Notes: generated by a model not told the origin, from the letters alone. A stretch of DNA of 7,643 bases from Sphaerochaeta sp. (GCA_003446545.1 DMAO01000127.1:1-7643), one strand, 5' to 3'; counted from the stretch's first letter, positions 1 through 7,569 are shown. Program-made: numbers and translations.

Positions 1-7
1 AAAGAAA

Positions 8-22
8 AAGCCTCATCGGCTT
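8..22 (-). terminator. Weak hairpin, possible minus-strand terminator
   Basis: AAGCC and GGCTT form a 5-bp stem around the loop TCATC. The A-rich run at 1-9 lies on its left, so on the minus strand the hairpin is followed by a T-rich tract, as in an intrinsic terminator for leftward transcription. No leftward gene is visible in the window to use it, and the stem is short, so this may be chance. Confidence 0.2.
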
Positions 23-67
23 GAAGCTTACCAAGCGGAGTTCGACTGAGTATCTGTAGGTGAATAT

Positions 68-84
68 GCATCACGTTGTGATGC
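68..84. promoter_or_regulatory. Perfect inverted repeat in leader, possible operator
   Basis: GCATCAC and GTGATGC are exact 7-bp inverted arms separated by GTT, giving a 17-bp dyad. It ends 10 bases before the AGGAGG ribosome binding site (95-100) of the binding-protein gene. Such a position suits an operator for a local sugar-responsive repressor, or a small 5' leader hairpin. Promoter boxes are unclear: TTCGAC (41-46) and TATGCA (65-70), 18 bases apart, are only a weak match, but would put the transcription start inside the dyad. No regulator gene is in the window to pair with it. Confidence 0.4.
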
Positions 85-105
85 TTGAAGTATTAGGAGG
101 ACGTT

Positions 106-1386
106 ATGAAAAAACTATCTAAGGTATTGTTATTTGTCCTGGTTCTACTGCTGGCAATGCAGGGAGTCTGGGCACAAGGGACAAAGGAAGCTGCGGCAGA
201 GGACAAGACCATCCGCATCTTCGGCGCTTTTAGGGGTGAGGAAGCCGCACGTTTTGATGAGATCATCAGGATATTCAACGAGAAGAGTGGCTATAATGCA
301 GTGTATGAGGGAAGCCCGGAATTTGAGACTCAGATTCTGGTCCAGGCAGAAGCTGGTACCCCACCAGACATTGCAGCTCGTCCCCAGCCAGGCATCATGT
401 ACAAGTTTGCCAAGCAAGGCTATATAAAGCCTCTTGCTCCAAGTGTTGTTGGCATGATCGATGCCAACTATGCACCTGTCTGGAAAGACTTGGGCTCCTA
501 TGATGGCAAGGTCTATGGAGTATTCCACCGTGTGAATGCCAAGAGTTTTGTCTGGTATCCCAAAAAAGCCTTTGAGGCAAAGGGATACAAGGTTCCCAAG
601 ACTTGGGCTGAGCTGAAGGCTCTTGAGGACCAGATTGTACGTGATGGGGGAATCCCCTGGGCTATCGGTTTCGAGTCCGGAAATGCAACCGGTTGGGTAG
701 GTACAGACTGGCTGGAAGATGTCATGCTTCGCACCGCAGGTCCTGATGTATACGACAAGTGGGTTAACCATGAGATCGCCTTTGATGATCCTGCCGTACA
801 GAAAGCCCTTGGCTATCTTGGCGAGATTTTCCTGAATCCCAAGTATGTCTATGGTGGTACAACCAACATTCTTACCTCAAACTTTGGTGATTCGGTCAAA
901 CCTCTGTTTGACACCCCAACGAAGGTATTCCTGCACCGCCAGGGTAACTTCATCACAGGTTTCATGCCCCAGAAGATCCAGGACAATCTTGAAGAGGAAG
1001 TTGGCGTATTCGCTCTTCCTTCCATCGATCCGAAGTGGGGTACCCCAATTCTTGGTGGTGGAGACCAGTTCGTAGTGTTCAACGACAAGCCTGGTGTAAA
1101 GGAGTTCATGGAATTCCTGACCACGTGGGAAGCCTGTGCCCCTTGGGCCCAGGTTGGTGGAGCATTGTTCCCCCACAAGACGCAGAATCTTGCTGATTAC
1201 GGAAACAGCCTTGAGCGTGAGCTTGCTAGAGCCTTGGTCAATGCGACAGTATTCCGCTTTGACGCATCAGACTTGATGCCGGCTGAAGTTGGTGCAGGTT
1301 CTTTCTGGACAGGTATGGTCGAGTATGTGAACGGAAGGGATGGCAAGACTGTTCTCTCGAACATTGAGAAGAGCTGGCCTCGCTAA
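106..1386 (+). CDS. aglE: ABC transporter alpha-glucoside-type substrate-binding protein
   Basis: This is the extracytoplasmic binding protein of a carbohydrate ABC importer (solute-binding family 1). It captures sugar in the periplasm and delivers it to the two permeases encoded next. At 426 residues it has the usual length. Residues 1-23 form a signal peptide: basic MKK, a Leu/Val-rich core, and a V-W-A cleavage site before QGTKEAAA. There is no lipobox cysteine, so a soluble periplasmic protein is expected. The mature start (TIRIFGAF..., with a helix carrying E-E-A-A-R-F-D) is typical of the family. The start is set by AGGAGG at 95-100, five bases before ATG. The aglE assignment rests mainly on the adjacent AglF- and AglG-like permeases. 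The real ligand (kojibiose, nigerose, trehalose, maltose, glucosyl-polyol) cannot be read from the sequence. Confidence 0.88.
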   Translation: MKKLSKVLLFVLVLLLAMQGVWAQGTKEAAAEDKTIRIFGAFRGEEAARFDEIIRIFNEKSGYNAVYEGSPEFETQILVQAEAGTPPDIAARPQPGIMYKFAKQGYIKPLAPSVVGMIDANYAPVWKDLGSYDGKVYGVFHRVNAKSFVWYPKKAFEAKGYKVPKTWAELKALEDQIVRDGGIPWAIGFESGNATGWVGTDWLEDVMLRTAGPDVYDKWVNHEIAFDDPAVQKALGYLGEIFLNPKYVYGGTTNILTSNFGDSVKPLFDTPTKVFLHRQGNFITGFMPQKIQDNLEEEVGVFALPSIDPKWGTPILGGGDQFVVFNDKPGVKEFMEFLTTWEACAPWAQVGGALFPHKTQNLADYGNSLERELARALVNATVFRFDASDLMPAEVGAGSFWTGMVEYVNGRDGKTVLSNIEKSWPR

Positions 1387-1402
1387 GCTACTAATTGTCT
1401 AT

Positions 1403-1434
1403 AGGGGATTCCGCCTTTAGGCGGAATCCCTTTC
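1403..1434 (+). terminator. Intercistronic hairpin, attenuator or mRNA stabiliser
   Basis: GGGATTCCGCC (1405-1415) and GGCGGAATCCC (1420-1430) pair perfectly over 11 bp around the loop TTTA. The stem extends by one G-T and one A-T pair, and is followed by TTTCTC. It lies 17 bases after the binding-protein stop codon and 9 bases before the GGGAGG of the permease gene. The U-run is short and interrupted, so it is probably a partial terminator or a 3'-end stabiliser. Either would leave more binding-protein mRNA than permease mRNA, as is known for malE-malF arrangements. The structure is directly visible; the function is inferred. Confidence 0.75.
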
Positions 1435-1450
1435 TCACAAGGGAGGAACC

Positions 1451-2530
1451 ATGCAGTTACAGGAAGATCAGGAGAGGAAGGAGTTGGTCGTACGGACACT
1501 TGTGTTCACTCCCCTCACGATATTCGTCATGATCGGAGGATTTCTCCTACTGAGAAACAATCCGATGTCACAGGTAATGACCACGTTGTTTGCCATAGTA
1601 TGGGGAACAGCCTCTGTTTTGTCCATGTTCTATTCGATGAACCTTATTGTGCAGCTATTTCCCACAAAGAAGTACAATAAGATCATTCCCTTTGTATTTG
1701 TAGGCCCTGCTATCCTGATCATCGGCTGGTATCTGTTGATCCCGACGGTACGAAGCCTTGTGCTAAGCTTCATGAACAGGAATTCGACTTCCTTTGTAGG
1801 TTTTGAGAACTACAAGTACATCGTAACTGATGCCACCATGCGAACAGCCTTTGGCAATACCGTGCTCTGGTTACTGTTTGGTACAGCATTCGCTGTATTT
1901 TTTGGCCTGCTGACGGCCTTGTTGGCAGAACGCTCGGCAATTGAGAAACTGGGAAAGACTTTGGTGTTTCTCCCCATGGCTATCTCCATGGTAGGAGCGG
2001 GTGTCATCTGGAAGTTCATGTATGCCTACAAACCTGTTGGGGCAAACCAAACCGGGTTGTTGAATGCCATAATGGTTGGTTTGGGAGGGAAGCCACAAAA
2101 CTGGTTGGGTTCGGCACCCATGAACAACTTCTTCCTGATACTCATATTTGTCTGGCTACAGACAGGATTTTCCTTGGTTGTGCTCTCGGCTGCCTTGAAG
2201 GGAGTCTCTGACGAGATCAAGGAGGCTGCCCGTATCGATGGGGCCAAGGAGTTTACCATTCTGATGAGGATAATCCTGCCTTCCATCTATGGCAGCATTA
2301 TCACCGTATCGACCACCATCATGCTTGCAGCCCTAAAGAGCTTTGACATCGTCTATTCCATGACCAACGGACTCTATGGTACTGAGGTCTTGGCTAGCCA
2401 GCAGTACAAGCAGATGTTCAAGTTCCTCGATTATGGACGAGGCTCGGCGATTGCAATAGTCATCCTGCTCGCTGTCAGTCCTGTCATCTATTACAACTTG
2501 AAGGAATTCAACAAGCGGGAGGTATTCTGA
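1451..2530 (+). CDS. aglF: ABC transporter permease, AglF-like
   Basis: This is an inner-membrane subunit of the sugar importer, forming half of the translocation channel. The 359 residues show about eight hydrophobic segments, roughly at 17-35, 44-66, 80-100, 135-158, 168-190, 226-249, 275-295 and 331-348. The cytoplasmic coupling loop that contacts the ATPase is clear: EAARIDGAKEF begins at residue 258 and runs into ILPS near 275, matching the EAA-x3-G signature of binding-protein-dependent permeases. The stretches around FLPMAISMVGAGVIWKF (173-189) and SMTNGLYGTEV (303-313) resemble AglF alpha-glucoside permeases. The hydrophobic N-terminal extension (residues 1-75) is longer than in MalF-type minimal permeases, but AglF-like proteins have a comparable one. 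GGGAGG at 1441-1446 sets the start. The stop overlaps the next start in ATGA fashion, which implies translational coupling. Confidence 0.9.
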   Translation: MQLQEDQERKELVVRTLVFTPLTIFVMIGGFLLLRNNPMSQVMTTLFAIVWGTASVLSMFYSMNLIVQLFPTKKYNKIIPFVFVGPAILIIGWYLLIPTVRSLVLSFMNRNSTSFVGFENYKYIVTDATMRTAFGNTVLWLLFGTAFAVFFGLLTALLAERSAIEKLGKTLVFLPMAISMVGAGVIWKFMYAYKPVGANQTGLLNAIMVGLGGKPQNWLGSAPMNNFFLILIFVWLQTGFSLVVLSAALKGVSDEIKEAARIDGAKEFTILMRIILPSIYGSIITVSTTIMLAALKSFDIVYSMTNGLYGTEVLASQQYKQMFKFLDYGRGSAIAIVILLAVSPVIYYNLKEFNKREVF

Positions 2531-3435
2531 TGAAGGCAAAAGTACACATGACACGGGGGGGAAAGATAATCACGTTCTTGCTCATCCTGTTTTGTCTCAT
2601 ATGGACTATTCCCACAGCGGGAATACTCATCACCTCCTTTCGTGATAGTGATGCTACCGCCTCTTCAGGGTGGTGGACTGCATTCTCTAGCCTCAAGGAT
2701 TTTACGCTGGGAAACTATGATGAGGTGCTTGGAGGACAACGCTTCACCGTAGGAACTGCAGGAGGGGGGACAGCAACTAGGCGAGGAGCTTCCATGGGAA
2801 GTGCCTTCCTCTCAAGTATCACCGTGACCCTGCCTGCGGTCATCATTCCAATCTTTATTGCAGCGGCTGCTGCCTACGCCTTTGCCTGGATGAGCTTCCC
2901 AGGAAGGAGAATTCTCTTTGCCATGGTAATTGCCCTGCTGGTCGTACCGCTTCAGATATCCCTGATCCCTATCCTGCGTGACTACCAGAAGATTGGGCTC
3001 AATGGTACGTATCTGGGAATTTGGCTGGCCCACACCGGCTTTGGGCTGCCGCTGGCCACCTATATACTCTTCAACTACATCTCTACCATCCCCCGATCTA
3101 TCTTGGAGTCTGCGTTCATTGATGGGGCGAATCATTTTACCATGTTTGCCCGTCTCATCATCCCCTTGAGCATACCGGCTCTTGCCTCTTTTGCGATTTT
3201 CCAGTTTATTTGGGTATGGAACGACCTGTTGGTTGCCTTGGTTTTCCTCAGTGGTAGTGGCCAGATGATGGAAGTAGTCACTGTCAGGCTTATGAACATG
3301 GCGGGAACAAGGGGCTCCGACTGGCATCTGCTGACCGCTGGGGCATTCGTCTCGATGATACTGCCCTTGGTCGTCTTTCTCTCCCTGCAGAAATTCTTTG
3401 TCAAAGGGTTGCTTGCAGGTTCAGTCAAAGGATAA
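2530..3435 (+). CDS. aglG: ABC transporter permease, AglG-like
   Basis: This is the second inner-membrane channel subunit of the importer, a MalG/AglG-type protein of 301 residues. Hydrophobic segments lie at about 13-35, 94-120, 127-147, 160-182, 209-240 and 266-290. The periplasmic stretch after the first segment (about 38-90) is long and has a Gly/Thr-rich part (GTAGGGTATRRG, 75-86). The coupling loop is ESAFIDGANHFTMF (193-206), followed by IIPLSIPALASFAIFQF. The C-terminus FFVKGLLAGSVKG is the usual ending of carbohydrate permeases of this class. Its ATG (2530-2532) shares one base with the TGA of the upstream permease gene, and GGGAGG (2517-2522) sits inside that gene's end seven bases before the start, so the two subunits are probably made in a fixed ratio. 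No ATP-binding subunit follows; an ATPase encoded elsewhere must serve this transporter. Confidence 0.91.
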   Translation: MKAKVHMTRGGKIITFLLILFCLIWTIPTAGILITSFRDSDATASSGWWTAFSSLKDFTLGNYDEVLGGQRFTVGTAGGGTATRRGASMGSAFLSSITVTLPAVIIPIFIAAAAAYAFAWMSFPGRRILFAMVIALLVVPLQISLIPILRDYQKIGLNGTYLGIWLAHTGFGLPLATYILFNYISTIPRSILESAFIDGANHFTMFARLIIPLSIPALASFAIFQFIWVWNDLLVALVFLSGSGQMMEVVTVRLMNMAGTRGSDWHLLTAGAFVSMILPLVVFLSLQKFFVKGLLAGSVKG

Positions 3436-3438
3436 TGC

Positions 3439-6324
3439 ATGGATACGATGAGTTTTGGTTACGCAGAATACGATCCTGCACAAATAGCCCATAACGAGAC
3501 CCTATTTACCCTGGCCAATGGGTATCTGGGGCTTCGAGGGGACTTTGAGGAGACCCAAGGCACCTACCATAAGGGTACATACATCAATGGGTTCTATGAC
3601 AGTGAACCCATCCTGTATGGCGAGCGTGCCTATGGGTTTGCCGAAAACCACGAGACTATCCTCAACCTCCCCGATCCCAAAAGGATTGAGTTGGAGGTAG
3701 GGAGTCTCCCCTTTTCGATGAAGAGTGGGGTGGTAAACACCTCTTCACGTTACCTTAACTATAAGACTGGGATACTTACGCGCATCGTCGACTGGACCAG
3801 TAGCCAAGGTGATAGGGTAAAGATTACGACCGAACGCATGGTCAGTTTTACCGATAAGCATTGTGCGCTGATTTCCTACACTGTGGAGGCAGTGGATACC
3901 GACCTTCTGATCCGACTCACCAGCTTCTTGGATATCGGGGTTCGTAACCGATCTTCCAAGGATGACCCGCGGGTTGGCTCAAAGTTCACTTCCAACCCTC
4001 TGGTCATCCTGAACCATTCTATCGAAAATGACGCCCTTAACTTCTCTGCAAGGACGCGTAACAGTGCCCTCAATCTCTATGGTTCTGCAGTGCATACCAC
4101 AAGCAAGGGGGCTTCACAGATTACCCCTTCAGAGCCAGACCTCGCTCTCTCCTATACCTTCTCCTTGGCAAAGGGTGAGTGTGTGACTCTCAACAAATAC
4201 GTCGCCTATACCACCGAAGATGATTCAGCTCCGTTCCGTGCAAGGAAGTGTGCCCAAGAGGGATTTGCCTCCTATGCACAGGAGCAAGAACAGTTTCTCT
4301 CTGATTTCTGGAGCGTGGCAAGGATACTCATCGAGGGTGATGAGATGACCGAGCAAGCCCTCCAATTCAATATTTTCCACCTGTTGCAGGCTTGTGGCCG
4401 TGATGGCACTTCCAGTATGGCCGCAAAGGGTCTGACCGGGGAAGGGTATGAAGGGCACTACTTCTGGGATACGGAAGCGTACGCCCTGCCAATGTTCTGT
4501 TATCTCAAGGCAGATATTGCCAAGTCCTTGCTCGATTACCGCTATAGGATCCTGGACAAGGCCCGCCTTCGTGCAAAGACGATGAGCCTTAAAGGGGCTC
4601 TCTTCCCCTGGCGTACCATAAGCGGGGAGGAATGCAGTGCCTATTATCCTGCAGGTACAGCCCAGTACCATATCGATGCGGATATTCTCTATGCTGTGGA
4701 GAAGTATCTCGCTGCAACCGGGGAGACTGCCCCTCCTGCGTACGTGGAAATGGCTATTGAAAGTGCCCGTATGTGGCTCAGTCTTGGCTGCTTCATCGAT
4801 GGGGAGTTTTGCATCAACGAAGTGACTGGCCCCGATGAGTATAATGCGTGTGTAAACAACAACGCCTATACCAACCTGATGGCCCAAAATAACCTGGCTT
4901 TCGCCATAGCTCTGGTGGAAAGCTACCAACAGCAAGGTAAAATCCTCCCCCTGGTCTTGGAGAAGGATGAGCTTTCATCCTGGAAACAAGCCCAGGAGGC
5001 TATGAGAATTCCCTTTGACAAGGGCTTGGGGATCTATGAGCAGGATGACTCCTTCCTCAAGAAGGCCCCCTGGCCGTTTGATACGACTCCCCAGGACAAG
5101 CATCCGCTTCTGCTTCACTTCCACCCTCTGGTAATCTACCGTCATAGGGTACTCAAGCAACCCGACCTCGTACTTGCCCAGTTCTTCCTCTCCGGTCTTT
5201 TTACGAAGGCAGAGAGGAGGCGGAACTTCTCTTTCTACGAGCCCTATACGACAGGGGACTCTTCGCTTTCATACTGTATCCAGAGCATCATGGCCAGTGA
5301 CTCCTTCCAGAGCCTCAAGGCATGGACCTACTTCAAGAAGACTGTGCGCCTGGATATTGATGATATCCAAGGAAACTCTGCCGATGGGATTCATACTGCC
5401 TCCATGGCAGGATCGTGGATGGCCGTTGTCTATGGGTTTGCAGGCTTTAGGGATTGGAAGGGAACCTTCAGTTTCGATCCCAAGCTACCCACCGCCTGGA
5501 AGGCTCTGACGTTCTGTCTCACCTTACATAGCGCTGTTCTCAAGGTAGAGCTTCGCCCAAGTGAGGTGACCTACACCCTTATGACAGGAAAAGAAGTGGA
5601 ATTGGTTCACCGCAATGTGAGCTGTTCCCTGAAGGAAGGTGAAAGCCGAACCTTCTCCCTAGTGCCAAAGCTTGGTGGGGTGCTTTTTGACCTTGATGGA
5701 GTCCTCTGTGATACTGCCCACCTGCATTACAAGGCGTGGAAACAGGTCAGTGATGAGAACCTCCTGCACTTTGACCGTGAGGTGAACAAGGGTCTGCTGG
5801 GGGTAAGCAGGGAGGCTTCCTTGCAGGTGATACTCGACCACAACAATGTTGATTGGCCCCATGAAAAACGCACCGAGGTGCTCAAGCGCAAGAACGATGC
5901 CTACGTAGCCTCCTTGGACAGTATTACCGGTGAAGATCTGTTCCCAGGAGTCTTGGGCCTTCTCTCAGAGCTGAAATCACAGGGGGTGAAGATTGGCCTT
6001 GCTTCTGCAAGCAAGAACGCAAGGACTGTCTGTGAGAAACTGGGCATCCTTGATCGTTTCGATGCCATCGCCGATATCACCAGGGTGCAGAAGCCGAAGC
6101 CTGAACCAGATATATTTCTCGCTGCCAGTGAGCAGATAGGGGTATGGTATACCGATTGCGTTGGTGTTGAAGATGCCAAGGCAGGTATAGAGGCTATCAA
6201 GAGGGCAGGGATGCAAGCTGTCGGCATTGGATCAGAGGGTGAGCTACCTGGTTCGGATGTGGTCCTCAAGAGCACAGAAGAGCTGACCTTGGATGTGTTG
6301 AAGAGGGTTGTCCAAGAGATCTAG
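3439..6324 (+). CDS. GH65 disaccharide phosphorylase fused to beta-phosphoglucomutase
   Basis: A 961-residue cytoplasmic bifunctional enzyme. Residues 1 to about 742 are a GH65 protein: N-terminal beta-sandwich (about 1-285), (alpha/alpha)6 barrel with GHYFWDTE (339-346), the catalytic-acid motif GPDEYNACVNNNAYTN with E467, KQPD (573-576) where KQAD is usual, and a C-terminal beta-domain. From about 746 a complete HAD beta-phosphoglucomutase begins almost without linker: FDLDGV with D751 and D753, H763, LGVSRE (787-792), LASASKN (854-860), K885 and GVEDAKAG (909-916). Expected chemistry: alpha-glucoside plus phosphate gives beta-glucose 1-phosphate, then glucose 6-phosphate. Start: AAAGGA (3427-3432) lies six bases before ATG; a second ATG at 3448 is less well spaced. 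It starts three bases after the permease stop, so it is co-transcribed. In the T-T-G-D-SSLS motif two usual histidines are Gly606 and Gln615. Substrate (kojibiose, nigerose, trehalose, maltose, glucosyl-polyol) is undecided. Confidence 0.9.
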   Translation: MDTMSFGYAEYDPAQIAHNETLFTLANGYLGLRGDFEETQGTYHKGTYINGFYDSEPILYGERAYGFAENHETILNLPDPKRIELEVGSLPFSMKSGVVNTSSRYLNYKTGILTRIVDWTSSQGDRVKITTERMVSFTDKHCALISYTVEAVDTDLLIRLTSFLDIGVRNRSSKDDPRVGSKFTSNPLVILNHSIENDALNFSARTRNSALNLYGSAVHTTSKGASQITPSEPDLALSYTFSLAKGECVTLNKYVAYTTEDDSAPFRARKCAQEGFASYAQEQEQFLSDFWSVARILIEGDEMTEQALQFNIFHLLQACGRDGTSSMAAKGLTGEGYEGHYFWDTEAYALPMFCYLKADIAKSLLDYRYRILDKARLRAKTMSLKGALFPWRTISGEECSAYYPAGTAQYHIDADILYAVEKYLAATGETAPPAYVEMAIESARMWLSLGCFIDGEFCINEVTGPDEYNACVNNNAYTNLMAQNNLAFAIALVESYQQQGKILPLVLEKDELSSWKQAQEAMRIPFDKGLGIYEQDDSFLKKAPWPFDTTPQDKHPLLLHFHPLVIYRHRVLKQPDLVLAQFFLSGLFTKAERRRNFSFYEPYTTGDSSLSYCIQSIMASDSFQSLKAWTYFKKTVRLDIDDIQGNSADGIHTASMAGSWMAVVYGFAGFRDWKGTFSFDPKLPTAWKALTFCLTLHSAVLKVELRPSEVTYTLMTGKEVELVHRNVSCSLKEGESRTFSLVPKLGGVLFDLDGVLCDTAHLHYKAWKQVSDENLLHFDREVNKGLLGVSREASLQVILDHNNVDWPHEKRTEVLKRKNDAYVASLDSITGEDLFPGVLGLLSELKSQGVKIGLASASKNARTVCEKLGILDRFDAIADITRVQKPKPEPDIFLAASEQIGVWYTDCVGVEDAKAGIEAIKRAGMQAVGIGSEGELPGSDVVLKSTEELTLDVLKRVVQEI

Positions 6325-6340
6325 TCGGGTAAGAAGTTCT

Positions 6341-6417
6341 CCAAAGATAATTTCTCTGGTACATTCATGGCGACGATGATATATTGGACAGGGTAAAAGT
6401 ATGAGCCTTTTTATCCC
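6341..6417. promoter_or_regulatory. Intergenic dyads before dehydrogenase, possible control region
   Basis: The 116-bp gap between the fusion gene and the dehydrogenase holds no gene. Two imperfect dyads are visible. CCAAAGA and TCTCTGG (6341-6359) match at 6 of 7 positions around TAATT. GGGTAAAAG (6391-6399) pairs with CTTTTTATCCC (6407-6417) with bulged bases. A weak promoter-like pair, TGGACA (6385-6390) and TTTTAT (6409-6414) with an 18-base spacer, overlaps the second dyad. This could be a separate promoter with an operator for the dehydrogenase gene, which would make it a different transcription unit. No clear intrinsic terminator closes the upstream operon. Confidence 0.28.
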
Positions 6418-6440
6418 GTAGAGACTAGGAGTGCTATCAG

Positions 6441-7475
6441 ATGGAATATACGAGTGCATGGGTCGACAAACCAAAACACATACGCTTGATAAGGAAAGAG
6501 TTGAGAGCTTTAGAGGCTGATGAGGTACTTGTTAGGATTAAGGCTTGTGGAGTTTGTGGGACAGACTTGCATTTTTTTAACGATTTCCCTAGCAAAGAGA
6601 TTACCCCATTGGGCCATGAGGTTGCCGGATATGTAGAAACGGTAGGATCAGGTGTCTCCGATTTGCTGAAGGGTACTCAGGTTGTGGTTCAAAATAACAT
6701 TGCTTGTAATTCCTGTCCGGCCTGCCTCAATCAGAAGCCGTATTTGTGCTCGAATATCCAAACCTATATGGATGATCAGGCAGGAATGGGGGAGTATCTC
6801 ATTGTCCCCCGTGCGATGGTCATTCCTTTTGAAGGGCTCTCCTTTGTCGAAGCAACTTTGGCTGAACCGATAACTGTTGCGTTGGACCTGTGTAAGGAGG
6901 CCGATATCCAGCTTTTTGAGAATGTGCTTATCATGGGCCCAGGAATCATCGGACTTAGCTGCATTGTATTGAGCCGGTTGCGAGGGGCTTCCAAGATTGT
7001 GGTAGTGGGTCATCACCTCGATTCCATTCGGGGAAAATACAGGGAAAGCATAGCCTATCAGCTTGGAGCTGACTTGGTGGTAGATAGTGCTACTCCCAAT
7101 TGGAAGAAAGAGCTCAAAGAACAATTTCCCAGCCTGTTTGATCGGGTGATAGTCACCTCCCCTCCCAAGACAATTCCAGATGGGATAGATATGGCTGGTT
7201 TCCATGCCCAGATTGTGTTCAATGGTATTGATTTTTCCGATGACAGGGTCACCTTGAATGCGAATGATTTTCATTTTGCTAAAAAACGTCTGATCGCTTC
7301 ACATGCCATTCCAAACTGGGGATTCCCTCAGGCATTTGAACTGTTGAAGCAAGGGCTCATCCCCTCTTCTCTCGTTCTGACCCATACCTTTTCTCTGAAC
7401 GAATTGGAGCAGGCTTTTGCTATGTTCAACAAGAGTGGCGAAGAGGTCATCAAGCCTGTAATCCTCATACATTGA
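6441..7475 (+). CDS. Zinc-dependent medium-chain alcohol/polyol dehydrogenase
   Basis: A 344-residue cytoplasmic NAD(P)-dependent oxidoreductase of the threonine/sorbitol dehydrogenase type. The catalytic zinc ligands are visible: C39 in CGVCGTD, H59-E60 in GHEVAG, and E142 in LAEP. The structural zinc site is complete, with C89, C92, C95 and C103. The Rossmann motif is GPGIIG (166-171). After the next strand (KIVVVGHH, 185-192) there is no acidic residue of the usual NAD-selecting kind, so the coenzyme is uncertain. AGGAG (6427-6431) lies nine bases before ATG. It follows the sugar operon by 116 bp and precedes a probable FGGY kinase gene, which suggests oxidation of a polyol or sugar, perhaps the acceptor released by the phosphorylase. 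To the eye its DNA is more A/T-rich than the operon upstream. It is not an evident relative of E. coli YcjQ, which as I recall lacks the CxxCxxC zinc lobe. Confidence 0.88.
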   Translation: MEYTSAWVDKPKHIRLIRKELRALEADEVLVRIKACGVCGTDLHFFNDFPSKEITPLGHEVAGYVETVGSGVSDLLKGTQVVVQNNIACNSCPACLNQKPYLCSNIQTYMDDQAGMGEYLIVPRAMVIPFEGLSFVEATLAEPITVALDLCKEADIQLFENVLIMGPGIIGLSCIVLSRLRGASKIVVVGHHLDSIRGKYRESIAYQLGADLVVDSATPNWKKELKEQFPSLFDRVIVTSPPKTIPDGIDMAGFHAQIVFNGIDFSDDRVTLNANDFHFAKKRLIASHAIPNWGFPQAFELLKQGLIPSSLVLTHTFSLNELEQAFAMFNKSGEEVIKPVILIH

Positions 7476-7495
7476 ACAAAGGTAGGAAGGGATAG

Positions 7496-7515
7496 CAGGA
7501 AAGAGCTTTTTTCTG
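7496..7515 (+). terminator. Weak A/T-rich hairpin after dehydrogenase
   Basis: CAGGAAAG (7496-7503) can pair with TTTTTCTG (7508-7515) over 8 positions, two of them G-T, around the loop AGCT. The T-run is within the arm rather than after it, so termination would be poor. It is the only candidate for ending the dehydrogenase transcript before the kinase gene. Confidence 0.15.
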
Positions 7516-7569
7516 GCCTGGCGGGCAGAGGTGGTATCCTGTATGCCTAGCAAATATCCAAATCTTTCA

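Noticed and set aside
145..771. Open frame of 208 codons on the minus strand
   Set aside because: It is antisense to the binding-protein gene, and its translation is rich in Cys/His/Ser with no domain I can recognise.
1451..1680. Extra N-terminal membrane segments in the first permease, considered as a possible novel domain
   Set aside because: AglF-like permeases commonly have a similar hydrophobic N-terminal extension before the F-V-G-P-A segment, so this appears to be a family trait.
4225..4935. Open frame of 236 codons on the minus strand
   Set aside because: It lies wholly inside the GH65 domain, which carries clear family motifs on the + strand. The minus-strand translation shows no recognisable domain and I saw no convincing ribosome binding site for it.
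5662..5682. Possible internal GTG starts that would allow a separate mutase protein
   Set aside because: The nearest purine-rich stretch (5632-5640) is too far from the GTG at 5662 to act as a ribosome binding site, and the frame is continuous with GH65.
6648..7274. Open frame of 208 codons on the minus strand
   Set aside because: It is antisense to the dehydrogenase, whose zinc and nucleotide-binding motifs are clear on the + strand. The minus-strand product has no recognisable features.
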